Of a DNA stretch of 64,000 nt, positions 18,862 to 27,342 are shown piece after piece. The DNA is from Lacticaseibacillus sharpeae JCM 1186 = DSM 20505 (GTDB lineage: Bacteria; Bacillota; Bacilli; Lactobacillales; Lactobacillaceae). The notes beneath the pieces were generated by a model. The model was not told the origin of the DNA, did not search any database, and worked only from the letters and a program-made list of their open reading frames with translations. Within the stretch, counting starts at the first letter, position 1, and the number at the start of each line of letters is the position of its first letter. Where the stretch lies: contig NZ_AYYO01000030.1 of NCBI RefSeq assembly GCF_001436225.1, positions 1 through 64,000 on the forward strand, read 5' to 3'. A program made the translations under genes and the position numbers.

Positions 18862-20098
18862 GTTTTCAGGGGTGTATAGTGGCCAAGATGGCTACTTTTA
18901 CTACGATATTCAATTAGGGGTTGATACGAACACAGGTAAACGAATTCGGAAAAAAGGGAAAAAGGATGCCGACGGGTTGCTGTTCAAATCTGCAACTGCT
19001 GCCCATAAAGAGGTTGTAAGGTTAAAGGCAGAGTATGATCGTGATAGTGGGCATACGGTGTACGCGTTAACCTATGGAACATTTTTGCGTCAGATGTATA
19101 TTCCAGCTTATCAAACGAGTGTTCAACCAGCCACGTTTGATACCCGTAAGACGGCGCTTAGTCTGTTTATCGCTAGATTTGGCGAAACAGAACTTCGAAA
19201 AATTGATGTCCGAATGGTTCAGGAATTCAAAAACTGGCTGTTAAGCGATGCCGGGTATGCACAAAGCTATGCTAGTTTAGTCTTCGGTATGTTTCGTAAA
19301 ACATTGGATTTTGCGGTTGAAATGAATTACCTACCAAGCAATGTCTCGAAAAGAGTGAAGGCCATTCCAAAGGGGCGTGCTACTGTCCCGTATTGGACTA
19401 AAGATGAATTTCAGCAAGTGCTGAATCAAATATGTATTGTTGACTATTACGAACATTTGAATTTCGTAATGTTGTATTGCTACTTTATGACTGGCGTTAG
19501 AGTCAATGAAGGAATGGCTCTACAGTGGTCAGACGTTGATTTTATGCATGCGCGATTACGAGTAACTCACATGTTGGTCATAAAAAGTAAGAGTGATTGG
19601 GAACGGCATAATTACACCAAGACTGATAGTGGACTACGGACAATATCTTTGGATAAAGACACTGTGAAAATTTTGCGAGCTTGGAAAAAGCGGCAAAAGC
19701 AAAACGGGTTCGGAAATTCTGACGATTTTATATTTAGCTATGATGGCGCACCGATGCTTAAATCAACCTTAATGCGAATTATTCAACGATATGCGAAGTT
19801 AGCGAATGTTCATCCGATCCAGGGCAAAGGCCTTCGTCATAGCCATGCAAGCTACTTGATTAACGAATTTAATGTTTCAGTACTCATCTTGTCAAAACGA
19901 CTGGGGCATTCATCCCCGGAAATCACGCTTCGACATTATGCGCATTTGTATGTGGGCGCTGATAGGGAGCTTGCACAAATGATGTCAGGGCACATATCTT
20001 TCTCGACGCCTGCCGAATCACAAGTAAACTTTAACGGCAATCAGGCCGTTGCTCCGCTGAAACTCCGCCCGGAAAGAGTGAATGCACGAGAACGTTAG
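18848..20098 (+). CDS. int: Tyrosine recombinase/integrase of element 1
   Basis: A 416-residue Tn916-type integrase. It has an N-terminal AP2-like arm-binding region (GVYSGQDGYFYYDIQLG), a core-binding SAM-like domain, and a catalytic domain with Arg in TGVRVNEGMAL, His-x-x-Arg region LRHSHASYLI, LGHSSPEITLRHYAH and the nucleophilic Tyr of RHY. ATG 18848 lies within the end of the DUF3173 gene and gives the usual N-terminus; ATG 18836 is possible. The attachment core is 32 bp after its stop. It is clearly homologous to the integrase at 32401 throughout, so the two elements are relatives. Confidence 0.94.
   Translation: MAKTKFSGVYSGQDGYFYYDIQLGVDTNTGKRIRKKGKKDADGLLFKSATAAHKEVVRLKAEYDRDSGHTVYALTYGTFLRQMYIPAYQTSVQPATFDTRKTALSLFIARFGETELRKIDVRMVQEFKNWLLSDAGYAQSYASLVFGMFRKTLDFAVEMNYLPSNVSKRVKAIPKGRATVPYWTKDEFQQVLNQICIVDYYEHLNFVMLYCYFMTGVRVNEGMALQWSDVDFMHARLRVTHMLVIKSKSDWERHNYTKTDSGLRTISLDKDTVKILRAWKKRQKQNGFGNSDDFIFSYDGAPMLKSTLMRIIQRYAKLANVHPIQGKGLRHSHASYLINEFNVSVLILSKRLGHSSPEITLRHYAHLYVGADRELAQMMSGHISFSTPAESQVNFNGNQAVAPLKLRPERVNARER
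20052..20071 (+). repeat. Arm-type repeats, right end of element 1
   Basis: CTCCGCTGA (20052-20060) and CTCCGCCCG (20063-20071) are direct repeats 11 bp apart in the last codons of the integrase gene. They match the CTCCGCC repeats at the left end of the element. Confidence 0.55.
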
Positions 20099-20130
20099 TA
20101 TATCAACGATTGTGACTGACCATTACAATT

Positions 20131-20142
20131 GAATGGGAATAA
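20131..20142 (+). other. Internal attachment core between the two elements
   Basis: A second exact copy of the guaA core GAATGGGAATAA. It serves as attR of element 1 and attL of element 2, the junction expected for tandem accretion. Confidence 0.9.
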
Positions 20143-20209
20143 AAGGTACATGTTAATTGAGTCCGGAATGTTGATTTAACGGCATTTTCGGAAGATACAA
20201 AGGATACGC

Positions 20210-20292
20210 TTGGCGGGGGAATTGTTACGTTCCCCGCCAAAATCCCCGCCAAGTTTGGGCCGAATGAGGGCTGAGTTGGCGGGGATTTTTAG
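20210..20292 (+). repeat. Arm-type repeats and terminator-like hairpin, left end of element 2
   Basis: CCCCGCCAA occurs at 20232-20240 and 20244-20252 (12-bp period) and inverted as TTGGCGGGG at 20210-20218 and 20276-20284. The right end of the element has the same CCCCGCCAA pair with the same 12-bp period (33636 and 33648). The 20243-20284 inverted pair followed by TTTTT could also terminate transcription leaving element 1. Confidence 0.7.
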
Positions 20293-20451
20293 GTTAGTTC
20301 GTCAGTCTGTGCTTATGTTCCTTACCGTTGTTGGAGCCACTAATATCAGTGGCATGGGAGGGTTGCTTGCCAAAAAGTCAGTTTCGTACTACGATGCCAA
20401 TAATCCGTAATCGTATATCTACTAACCCATTTTCTTTCTAAGGAGTTCACC

Positions 20452-21237
20452 ATGCCTGACCAAACTGAACATATGCTTCCTGACATAATTTCCAAGGCCC
20501 TAGCGCTACCAGTCGTTCGCGTTGATCGGCGCACATTCTTAACTAAATTATTTCCGCATGCCACAGAAGTCGAATTGATGTCGATTCTTAAAGATGGCCC
20601 GCAAGCCGACTACACATTGGAACAGCTGACTAAGGTTGCCCGTCGCGTCGTCATGCACGATACCGAGAAGACCTCGGCAATCTCATTTGCTGCGGGATTG
20701 CCCTCAAATATCGCCGTCGCTGCTGGAACCGGCACAGCTGACCTCATACAGTACTATGGATTTGCCCTACGTATGGCCCAAAAGGTTGCTTATATTTACG
20801 GTCAAGAAAATCTCTTCACTGAAGAGGGGACATTGTCTGAAGACGGCGAGCGTGATGTCATGATCTATCTCGGTGTGATGTTGGGCGTAGCTTCAGCAAA
20901 TTCCGCATTGATGTTTATATCTAAGGGACTGAGTAATACACTAAGCAAGAAGTTCATGGCAACCGCGGTCACTCGCACAACGTGGTATCCGCTATTGAAA
21001 AAGATTGCCGGATACATTGGTGTCTCCGTAACCAAAAAATCAACCTCTGCTGTGATTTCAAAGTCACTCCCTGTTATCGGTGGCTTTGTCTCGGGTGGTC
21101 TGACCTTGATTACTTTTCGACCGATGGGGAACCGATTGATTAAAACTTTTGAAACCACACTCACAGCAACGCCTGACCAAATCAAACAGGCACAAAACGT
21201 TATCCTCGAGGATATCAAAAAATCTTCAAACGAATAG
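20452..21237 (+). CDS. EcsC-like family protein
   Basis: This 261-residue protein shows an EcsC-like segment, FAAGLPSNIAVAAGTGTADLIQYYGFALRMAQKVAYIYG (about residues 83-120, in pieces), where family members carry G-L-P and a following D-L-x-Q-x-Y pattern. Further hydrophobic segments follow. Molecular function of the family is not settled; a membrane-associated role is likely. ATG 20452 follows AAGGAG. It is monocistronic cargo next to the integration end, bracketed by two related inverted repeats (20243-20289 and 21318-21365). Assignment is by recall of the family pattern. Confidence 0.55.
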   Translation: MPDQTEHMLPDIISKALALPVVRVDRRTFLTKLFPHATEVELMSILKDGPQADYTLEQLTKVARRVVMHDTEKTSAISFAAGLPSNIAVAAGTGTADLIQYYGFALRMAQKVAYIYGQENLFTEEGTLSEDGERDVMIYLGVMLGVASANSALMFISKGLSNTLSKKFMATAVTRTTWYPLLKKIAGYIGVSVTKKSTSAVISKSLPVIGGFVSGGLTLITFRPMGNRLIKTFETTLTATPDQIKQAQNVILEDIKKSSNE

Positions 21238-21317
21238 GTGCGAGTTAGTAAAGTGAATTCGATTATAGTAATCCGGCTCGTTTGTATATTAAATTGGAAT
21301 GTTAAATTTCCTGTGAG

Positions 21318-21365
21318 GATTCCCGTCAAGGTGGCCTATTTGGTCGAGTTGGCGGGAATTTTTGT
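21318..21365 (+). terminator. Terminator after the EcsC-like gene
   Basis: ATTCCCGTCAA pairs with TTGGCGGGAAT followed by TTTTT. The whole region, including the downstream GTTCG, resembles the hairpin at 20243-20300, suggesting duplication. Confidence 0.7.
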
Positions 21366-21404
21366 AGTCGTTCGAGAAAACGCTATACATTATTTAATAC
21401 CTTC

Positions 21405-21433
21405 TTGTAGCTTGCCATATTCTATTAGATAAT
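21405..21433 (+). promoter_or_regulatory. Promoter of the four-gene defence operon
   Basis: TTGTAG (21405-21410), 17-bp spacer and GATAAT (21428-21433), about 31 bp before the methyltransferase ATG, which has AGGGGGAG as ribosome binding site. Confidence 0.55.
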
Positions 21434-21464
21434 TAGATTAAGAACATCATGTAGGGGGAGCAAA

Positions 21465-24140
21465 ATGGCAATCACCGAGTACGAAGATCAAATTCAGGAA
21501 ATCGTGAGCAAATCGGATCACTCAGAGTTCATCTATGACTTTCTAGGCGTTTACGACATTCCCAGAGCAACTGTTACCAAGTTACGCAAAGGAATGAACA
21601 ACCTAGCGAAAGAAGCGGGTGCGGTCTATCTGAAAAACAAGTTGTACTTCAGAGAAGGCACTGGCGATTTAATGCAAGACTATGCCGACTTGCAAGAACG
21701 GGTCGACGAACTTGGTTGCAAGCCGCGTTATCTTCTGGTTACGGATTACCAGCACTTACTGGCCAAGGATACAAAGACTAACGAAACTCTCGATATTGAA
21801 TTCGCGAAGTTGCCACAGTATTTTGACTTCTTTCTTGCATGGAACGGCATTGAAAAGGCTGATTTCGATAAGGAAAATCCTGCTGATGTTCGGGCGGCTG
21901 AACGGTTTGCAAAGCTATACGATGTCGTGGTTAAAGATAACCCGGATGCAACACGCAAAGGATTGAATCTATTTCTGATTCGTATTCTGTTCTGCCTGTT
22001 TGCTGAAGATACCAATATCTTTGAACATGACTTGTTCACGAATCGTGTTAAACAGATGACTGCTGATGACGGTAGCAATTTTGACCAATTCATCGGAAGT
22101 CTTTTTGGCGTGTTGGACTTTGAGAAGAGTCAGCGGCCAGCCGATACCCCTAGTTGGTTGGATGACTTCCCTTACGTTGACGGCGACTTGTTCAAAGATC
22201 AGCATGAGTCCCTACACTTTAGCGCCAAGTCTCGGAAGCTCATTATTGAAGCTGGGGAACTGCTCAAGTGGGATCAGATTAACCCCGATATCCTTGGCTC
22301 GATGATTCAGGCGGTTGCCAGTGAAGATAGTCGTAGCCATTTAGGTATGCACTATACTTCTGTGCCAAATATAATGAAGGTTATCAAACCGTTGTTTTTG
22401 GACGGATTACGTGAAGACTTTGAAGTAGCCAAGGGTCACGAAAATAAATTGCAGCAGTTATATGACCGCATTGGTAAAATCAAGTTCATGGATCCAGCAT
22501 GTGGATCTGGTAACTTCCTGATTATCACGTACAAGGAATTGCGGCAGCTTGAAATTGATATTTTGATTGAACTTAACAATATTGGTGTTTCAACGATGTA
22601 CGTACCATCGGTGACTCTGGATCAGTTCTACGGAATTGAAATTGACGACTTTGCATGTGATGTGACGCGATTGTCGTTGTGGATTGCTGAACACCAGATG
22701 AATGTGAAGTTACATGAACAGATTAGCGATGCTGTTCGCCCAACACTACCTCTGCAGCATGCTGGAGCAATTCTCTGCGCTAATGCACTCATTGTGAGTT
22801 GGAATGCTGTACTACCACATGGAAAACTTGATGAAGTTTATGTTTATGGTAACCCGCCATACTTAGGATATTCACTACAAAGTAAACAGCAGCGTGAAGA
22901 ATTAATTCATCTCTTTAGTGGAGTAAGCGGTAGAGGATACCTAGATTATTGTTGTGGCTGGTATAAATTAGGCTCTGAATATATCCGGAGCTCGCGAGCG
23001 CAATGCGCCTTTGTATCAACAAACTCTGTAACGCAAGGGGTTCAAGTTGCCCCGTTATGGAGAGATATACTTAAACAATGTAAAATAACATTTGCACACA
23101 GATCATTTACATGGCAGAACAATGCAAAGGAGAATGCTGCAGTAGTTGTTGTAATTATTGGCTTGGCTGACATTAATAATAATAATTCTTCAGAACCAAG
23201 AATATATTCTATGCGTGGTATAAAGGTGGTAAAGGAAATATCACCGTATTTAACAGATTCCAGTAGTAAAACAATCATAGATAAGGTGCCGTCAAGCTTG
23301 TTTGGGCTTCCAGAAATGCTGTTTGGAAGCAAACCAGTTGATGGAGGAGCGTTTATTCTTACTAAAGATGAATATGAAGATATAATAAAGAAAAATCCGG
23401 AGTTATCGGATGTGTTCTTGAAATATGTAGGTGCGTCTGAGTTCTTTAAGGGGACACATCGATATGTTTTATGGCTGAATTCTGAACAATACGATAAATA
23501 TAAAAGTTATAACGAGATTGAGGATAGAGTTAATAAAGTTCGTGTGATGAGGAAGAATAGTAAGAAAAAGGCAACTCAGATATTGGCCAATTCTCCATAT
23601 TCTTTTGCTGAAAATAGGTATCAACCAAGACCAGCTCTCTTAGTCCCTGAAGTGTCTTCACAAACAAGGAATTACATTCCAATGGGGTATGTGGATGCGA
23701 ATACAGTTGTATCGAATCGGGCATTTACGATATATGACTGTCCCATCTGGGTATTTGGTTTACTTGAATCACGGATGCATATGGTTTGGATGGAGCAAAT
23801 TGGTGGAAGATTGAAGTCGGATTTCAATTATTCTGCCAGTCTTGTATATAATACGTTTCCTGTTCCAACTATATCAAAACGCAGAAAAGCGCAAGTTGAA
23901 GACATGGCGTACAAGTTAATCGATGCGCGTGAGGAAGAAGTGGGAACTCTAGCTGAGTTGTATGGAGCACCACTTGCTGAAAAGAAGCCTAAGCCGATGA
24001 ATATAAAAGTCCAGAATATACATCAGGAAATTGACGAGATTATCGATCGTGCGTATCGGCCGGAAGGCTTCGAAAGTGACGAGCAGCGGTTAGAGTTTCT
24101 ACTAAATATGTATGACAAGAAGGTGCAGTCACTTGGATAG
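21465..24140 (+). CDS. MmeI-like N6-adenine DNA methyltransferase lacking a visible nuclease domain
   Basis: This 891-residue protein follows the Type IIL/MmeI order after the first ~130 residues: a helical spacer (FLIRILFCLFAED, PDILGSMIQAV), the LGMHYTSVPNIMKVI motif, SAM-binding DPACGSGNFL (about 343-352), catalytic NPPY (about 463-466), then a target recognition region and C-terminus. MmeI-type enzymes begin with a PD-(D/E)XK nuclease (D...ExK). Here the N-terminus reads FLGVYDIPRATVTKLRKGM and no D...ExK pair is apparent. The cut is probably made by the helicase and GIY-YIG nuclease encoded next. It heads an operon with tight spacing. It could also be a protective methylase of a non-classical system. 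Confidence 0.85.
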   Translation: MAITEYEDQIQEIVSKSDHSEFIYDFLGVYDIPRATVTKLRKGMNNLAKEAGAVYLKNKLYFREGTGDLMQDYADLQERVDELGCKPRYLLVTDYQHLLAKDTKTNETLDIEFAKLPQYFDFFLAWNGIEKADFDKENPADVRAAERFAKLYDVVVKDNPDATRKGLNLFLIRILFCLFAEDTNIFEHDLFTNRVKQMTADDGSNFDQFIGSLFGVLDFEKSQRPADTPSWLDDFPYVDGDLFKDQHESLHFSAKSRKLIIEAGELLKWDQINPDILGSMIQAVASEDSRSHLGMHYTSVPNIMKVIKPLFLDGLREDFEVAKGHENKLQQLYDRIGKIKFMDPACGSGNFLIITYKELRQLEIDILIELNNIGVSTMYVPSVTLDQFYGIEIDDFACDVTRLSLWIAEHQMNVKLHEQISDAVRPTLPLQHAGAILCANALIVSWNAVLPHGKLDEVYVYGNPPYLGYSLQSKQQREELIHLFSGVSGRGYLDYCCGWYKLGSEYIRSSRAQCAFVSTNSVTQGVQVAPLWRDILKQCKITFAHRSFTWQNNAKENAAVVVVIIGLADINNNNSSEPRIYSMRGIKVVKEISPYLTDSSSKTIIDKVPSSLFGLPEMLFGSKPVDGGAFILTKDEYEDIIKKNPELSDVFLKYVGASEFFKGTHRYVLWLNSEQYDKYKSYNEIEDRVNKVRVMRKNSKKKATQILANSPYSFAENRYQPRPALLVPEVSSQTRNYIPMGYVDANTVVSNRAFTIYDCPIWVFGLLESRMHMVWMEQIGGRLKSDFNYSASLVYNTFPVPTISKRRKAQVEDMAYKLIDAREEEVGTLAELYGAPLAEKKPKPMNIKVQNIHQEIDEIIDRAYRPEGFESDEQRLEFLLNMYDKKVQSLG

Positions 24141-26085
24141 TAAGAATGTAGTTGATGTTAATTATCATCAAACTGGTAAAAGCACAAATACGAACGAACT
24201 AGGTATGCGTGAGATGCAGGCACGTGTCTATCAGCATCGCAGTTCACATTACATTTTGGTCAAGGCACCACCTGCTTCTGGTAAGTCACGGGCTTTGATG
24301 TTTGTTGCGCTTGATAAGCTGGCTAATCAAGGTGTTCGAAAGGTTATCGTTGCCGTTCCCGAACGCTCGATTGGGAAGTCTTTCCAACACACCGAGTTAG
24401 CTAAGTTTGGTTTCTATGAAGATTGGTCAGTAGATTCGCAGTATGATCTTACTCTAAATGGTGGGGATGCGGGCAAAGTTCAGAAATTCATTGATTTCAT
24501 GAACGACGATACGGCTACCATTCTCATTTGTACACACGCCACGCTGCGTTTTGCGTATGAGAAAGTCGATGATGATCACAAGTTCGACAACGTAATGTTA
24601 GCGATTGATGAATTTCACCACGTTTCTTCTGAAGACAGCTCAGTCCTTGGTGGTGCGCTGAAGAACATTATGCATAATTCAACGGCACATATTCTGGCAA
24701 TGACGGGGTCTTATTTCCGTGGTGATTCATCGCCAATCTTGACGCCGGAGGATGAGCAACAGTTTGACAAGGTCAATTATACCTATTACGAACAACTGGA
24801 CGGCTACAAATACTTGAAGTCATTTGGTATTGATTACAAGTTTTATCAAGGCTCATATCTTACGGCTTTGGACAAGGCGGTAGATGTGTCTAAGAAGACC
24901 ATCATTCATATTCCTAGTGTTAATTCTAGTGAATCAACCAAGGACAAGTACAATGAGGTTGACGCTATATTTGATACCATTGGCACGGTTGACTCGCAGG
25001 ACGATGAGACGGGAATATACACGCTCAAGAGCCATGTGGATGGACGTTTGTTGAAGGTTGCTGACCTAGTCAATGAAGAAGGCCGCGACAAGGTTCAAGA
25101 ATACTTACGTAAGATGAAGCGGGATGATCAGTTGGATATCCTGATTGCGTTAGGGATGGCCAAAGAAGGTTTTGATTGGCCCTGGGCTGAACAAGCGCTG
25201 ACCATTGGTTATCGACGCTCGCTAACGGAAATTGTGCAGATTATTGGCCGAGTTACGCGTGATAGCTCCAATAAGACGCATGCTCAGTTTACGAATATGA
25301 TTGAACAGCCGGATGCTAAAGACGGTGATGTGCAGTATGCGGTCAACTCAATTCTCAAGGCGATTACTGCCTCATTGTTGATGGAGCAAGTACTGGCTCC
25401 GGAGATTCACCTGAAAGCACGCAAGCATAAGGCAGATAAGTCTTCAGGTAATGGTGGTGATATCTTTGTCCGCGGATTGAAAGATCCATCAACTAAGGCT
25501 GTCCGGAGCATCATTGAGAACGACATGCCTGACCTGAAGGCGGCCATCCTGCAAGATAACGCAGTGAAGAATGGTATTGCGGCTAATGTGGACGCTGAGA
25601 CGATGAACAAGGTACTGATTCCTAAAGTCATTATGACCCGCTACCCAGGGCTAAATAATGAGGAAGTCGAAGAAGTCCGGCAGTACGCGGTAGCAGATAC
25701 AGTGTTGCGACATGCTGTCGTTGATCAAACTACGGACAAGCACGGCAACACCAATGAATTTTTACGAATGGCTGATAAGTTCATCAACGTCGACGAGCTG
25801 GATATCAACTTAATTGATTCCATCAATCCGTTCCAGCGGGCATATGAAGTGCTGTCACAGAATATTGACAGTGACGTTTTGCGGACAATTCAGCGTTCTA
25901 TTGACGCTAAGAAGTTTGACTTCGATGAAGCTGAACTCGTCTACCTGTACAATCAGACTAAGCAATTCATCGCTGATAACGGTCGGGAGCCAGATAAAGG
26001 AAGTCGCGACGAGCTTGAGGTAAAGATGGCGTATGCGCTTGCTAAATTAAGGGATATGCAGGCACGGAGGCAGCAGAATGGATAA
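24133..26085 (+). CDS. SF2 DEAD/DEAH-type helicase of the defence operon
   Basis: About 650 residues. Motif I is VKAPPASGKSRAL, motif II AIDEFHHV (DEFH), motif III MTGSYFRG, a motif V-like ALGMAKEGFDWPWAEQALTIG, and motif VI QIIGRVTRD. The C-terminal ~250 residues hold no domain I recognise. TTG 24133 is preferred because AAGGTG lies 7 nt before it; ATG 24112 would add 7 residues and overlap the methylase more. The start overlaps the methyltransferase stop, and the end overlaps the nuclease gene by 8 bp, so the three proteins are coupled. By analogy with Type I/III systems it would translocate or remodel DNA for the nuclease. Confidence 0.88.
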   Translation: MDSKNVVDVNYHQTGKSTNTNELGMREMQARVYQHRSSHYILVKAPPASGKSRALMFVALDKLANQGVRKVIVAVPERSIGKSFQHTELAKFGFYEDWSVDSQYDLTLNGGDAGKVQKFIDFMNDDTATILICTHATLRFAYEKVDDDHKFDNVMLAIDEFHHVSSEDSSVLGGALKNIMHNSTAHILAMTGSYFRGDSSPILTPEDEQQFDKVNYTYYEQLDGYKYLKSFGIDYKFYQGSYLTALDKAVDVSKKTIIHIPSVNSSESTKDKYNEVDAIFDTIGTVDSQDDETGIYTLKSHVDGRLLKVADLVNEEGRDKVQEYLRKMKRDDQLDILIALGMAKEGFDWPWAEQALTIGYRRSLTEIVQIIGRVTRDSSNKTHAQFTNMIEQPDAKDGDVQYAVNSILKAITASLLMEQVLAPEIHLKARKHKADKSSGNGGDIFVRGLKDPSTKAVRSIIENDMPDLKAAILQDNAVKNGIAANVDAETMNKVLIPKVIMTRYPGLNNEEVEEVRQYAVADTVLRHAVVDQTTDKHGNTNEFLRMADKFINVDELDINLIDSINPFQRAYEVLSQNIDSDVLRTIQRSIDAKKFDFDEAELVYLYNQTKQFIADNGREPDKGSRDELEVKMAYALAKLRDMQARRQQNG

Positions 26086-27289
26086 TCAAAACTTGATTCG
26101 GTCGCTGGATGACATTTTCAATGATCCGGATGCAACGTCTCTGCTCGCTAGCAAACCCAAACATACTCCTGTAAGCTATGATCCTACGGTAGAAGGATTT
26201 CAAGAGATTACCGAGTGGGTGATTGCTCATGATGGTAACGAGCCACAGAAGCTGCGAGATCCATCGCAGATGAAACAGCGCAAGTTGGCAAGTCGATTAA
26301 AAGGTATCCGTGAAGATCCAGAACGGCGGGATTTGTTAATGCCGTATGATACAGCAGGGTTACTAGCTGTTCATGAAGATAGTCCGGCATTGAATGATAT
26401 TGTGAAAAACGAGAAGCAGAATTTCTCATCGTTGGATGATATTCTTAGCGATGATTCCATTCTGTTCAAGAAAAGTGATCAGCAGGCTGCCGGTAGTAAG
26501 TTGTTCGATACCAAGAAGCTAAATGAAATTCAGCGTGAGCAAGAAAATCGTCCGGAAGTGATTTCTCAGCGTAAACCGATGAAGAAATTCGGTCAGTATG
26601 AGGCTATGTTCCATAAGGTTCAGGCTGAAATTGCCTCTGGTCAGCGGCAGCTTCGCCCGTTCAAGAATTACGAGTTGCTGAGCAAGCACTTCTACGTTCT
26701 TAAGGGACAGTTACTGTATATTGATGAGATTGGCGAAGAAGTTGAGCTTAATGACAATAGCAACCGTAAAACCGACGCAAGAATGCATGTAATCTATGAT
26801 AACGGAACTGAAAACAACCCGACTCGAAATGGGCTTGCCTCATCTTTGTATGGACGTCAAGGCAGGATTGTTACGGAAGTTGAGCATGGTATTGAACTGA
26901 CAAGTGACGACCATGTGACGGGGTTCATATATATACTGGAATCTTTGAGTAACAATCCCCAGATTAAGCAAATACAATCTGAGCATCCACTATATAAGGT
27001 TGGGTTTACAACCGGATCTGTGCAGTCAAGAATTGCCAACGCCGAGAATGAGTCAACTTATCTATATGGTCCAGTACGACTTGTTGGCGAAATCAAAGTG
27101 GTGAACTTGAAAACTGAAGTCTTGGAAACTGCGTTGCATCATGCATTAGCAGAATATCAGTTAGATGTAGATATTACCGCAGCTAACGGGCGAATTGTTA
27201 AGCCGCGTGAGTGGTTCATAGTTGATATTGCAACCATTCAAGCAGCCGTACAGTCGATCATGATTCGATTGAAATCTGAGCAAGATTAA
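26078..27289 (+). CDS. GIY-YIG (T5orf172/MUG113-like) nuclease of the defence operon
   Basis: 403 residues. The C-terminal ~125 residues are a GIY-YIG-type domain: GFIYILESL (GIY), PLYKVGFTTG (YIG position), Arg in VQSRIANAE, His in ETALHHALAEY and a late Glu in REWFIV, in the T5orf172 pattern. The first ~270 residues are a charged region with two similar short stretches, SLDDIFNDPD and SLDDILSDDS, which could be docking motifs. ATG 26078 follows GGAGG. It is probably the cleavage subunit for the methyltransferase/helicase pair. The catalytic assignment is by motif; partner use is inference. Confidence 0.85.
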   Translation: MDNQNLIRSLDDIFNDPDATSLLASKPKHTPVSYDPTVEGFQEITEWVIAHDGNEPQKLRDPSQMKQRKLASRLKGIREDPERRDLLMPYDTAGLLAVHEDSPALNDIVKNEKQNFSSLDDILSDDSILFKKSDQQAAGSKLFDTKKLNEIQREQENRPEVISQRKPMKKFGQYEAMFHKVQAEIASGQRQLRPFKNYELLSKHFYVLKGQLLYIDEIGEEVELNDNSNRKTDARMHVIYDNGTENNPTRNGLASSLYGRQGRIVTEVEHGIELTSDDHVTGFIYILESLSNNPQIKQIQSEHPLYKVGFTTGSVQSRIANAENESTYLYGPVRLVGEIKVVNLKTEVLETALHHALAEYQLDVDITAANGRIVKPREWFIVDIATIQAAVQSIMIRLKSEQD

Positions 27290-27342
27290 ATAGCTAGCGG
27301 TAAGTAATTTATGTTTATGGAATGATGAAAAGGGGTAGTTGT

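Larger units (their letters stand above)
9657..20142 (+). mobile_element. Integrative and mobilizable element 1 (Type ISP restriction cargo)
   Basis: This element of about 10.5 kb is bounded by the 12-bp guaA core repeats at 9645 and 20131. Its order is left-end arm repeats, Type ISP restriction enzyme, unknown gene, a small-gene/FtsK/Rep replication-mobilization module, a DUF3173 excisionase-like gene and a tyrosine integrase at the right end. Base composition is visibly richer in A+T than the flanking chromosome. No conjugative secretion genes are present, so it would need a helper for transfer. Confidence 0.88.

Noticed and set aside
20210-20410. Short open frame across the left end of element 2
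   Set aside because: It lies over arm repeats and a terminator hairpin, has no ribosome binding site and a repetitive Pro-rich translation.
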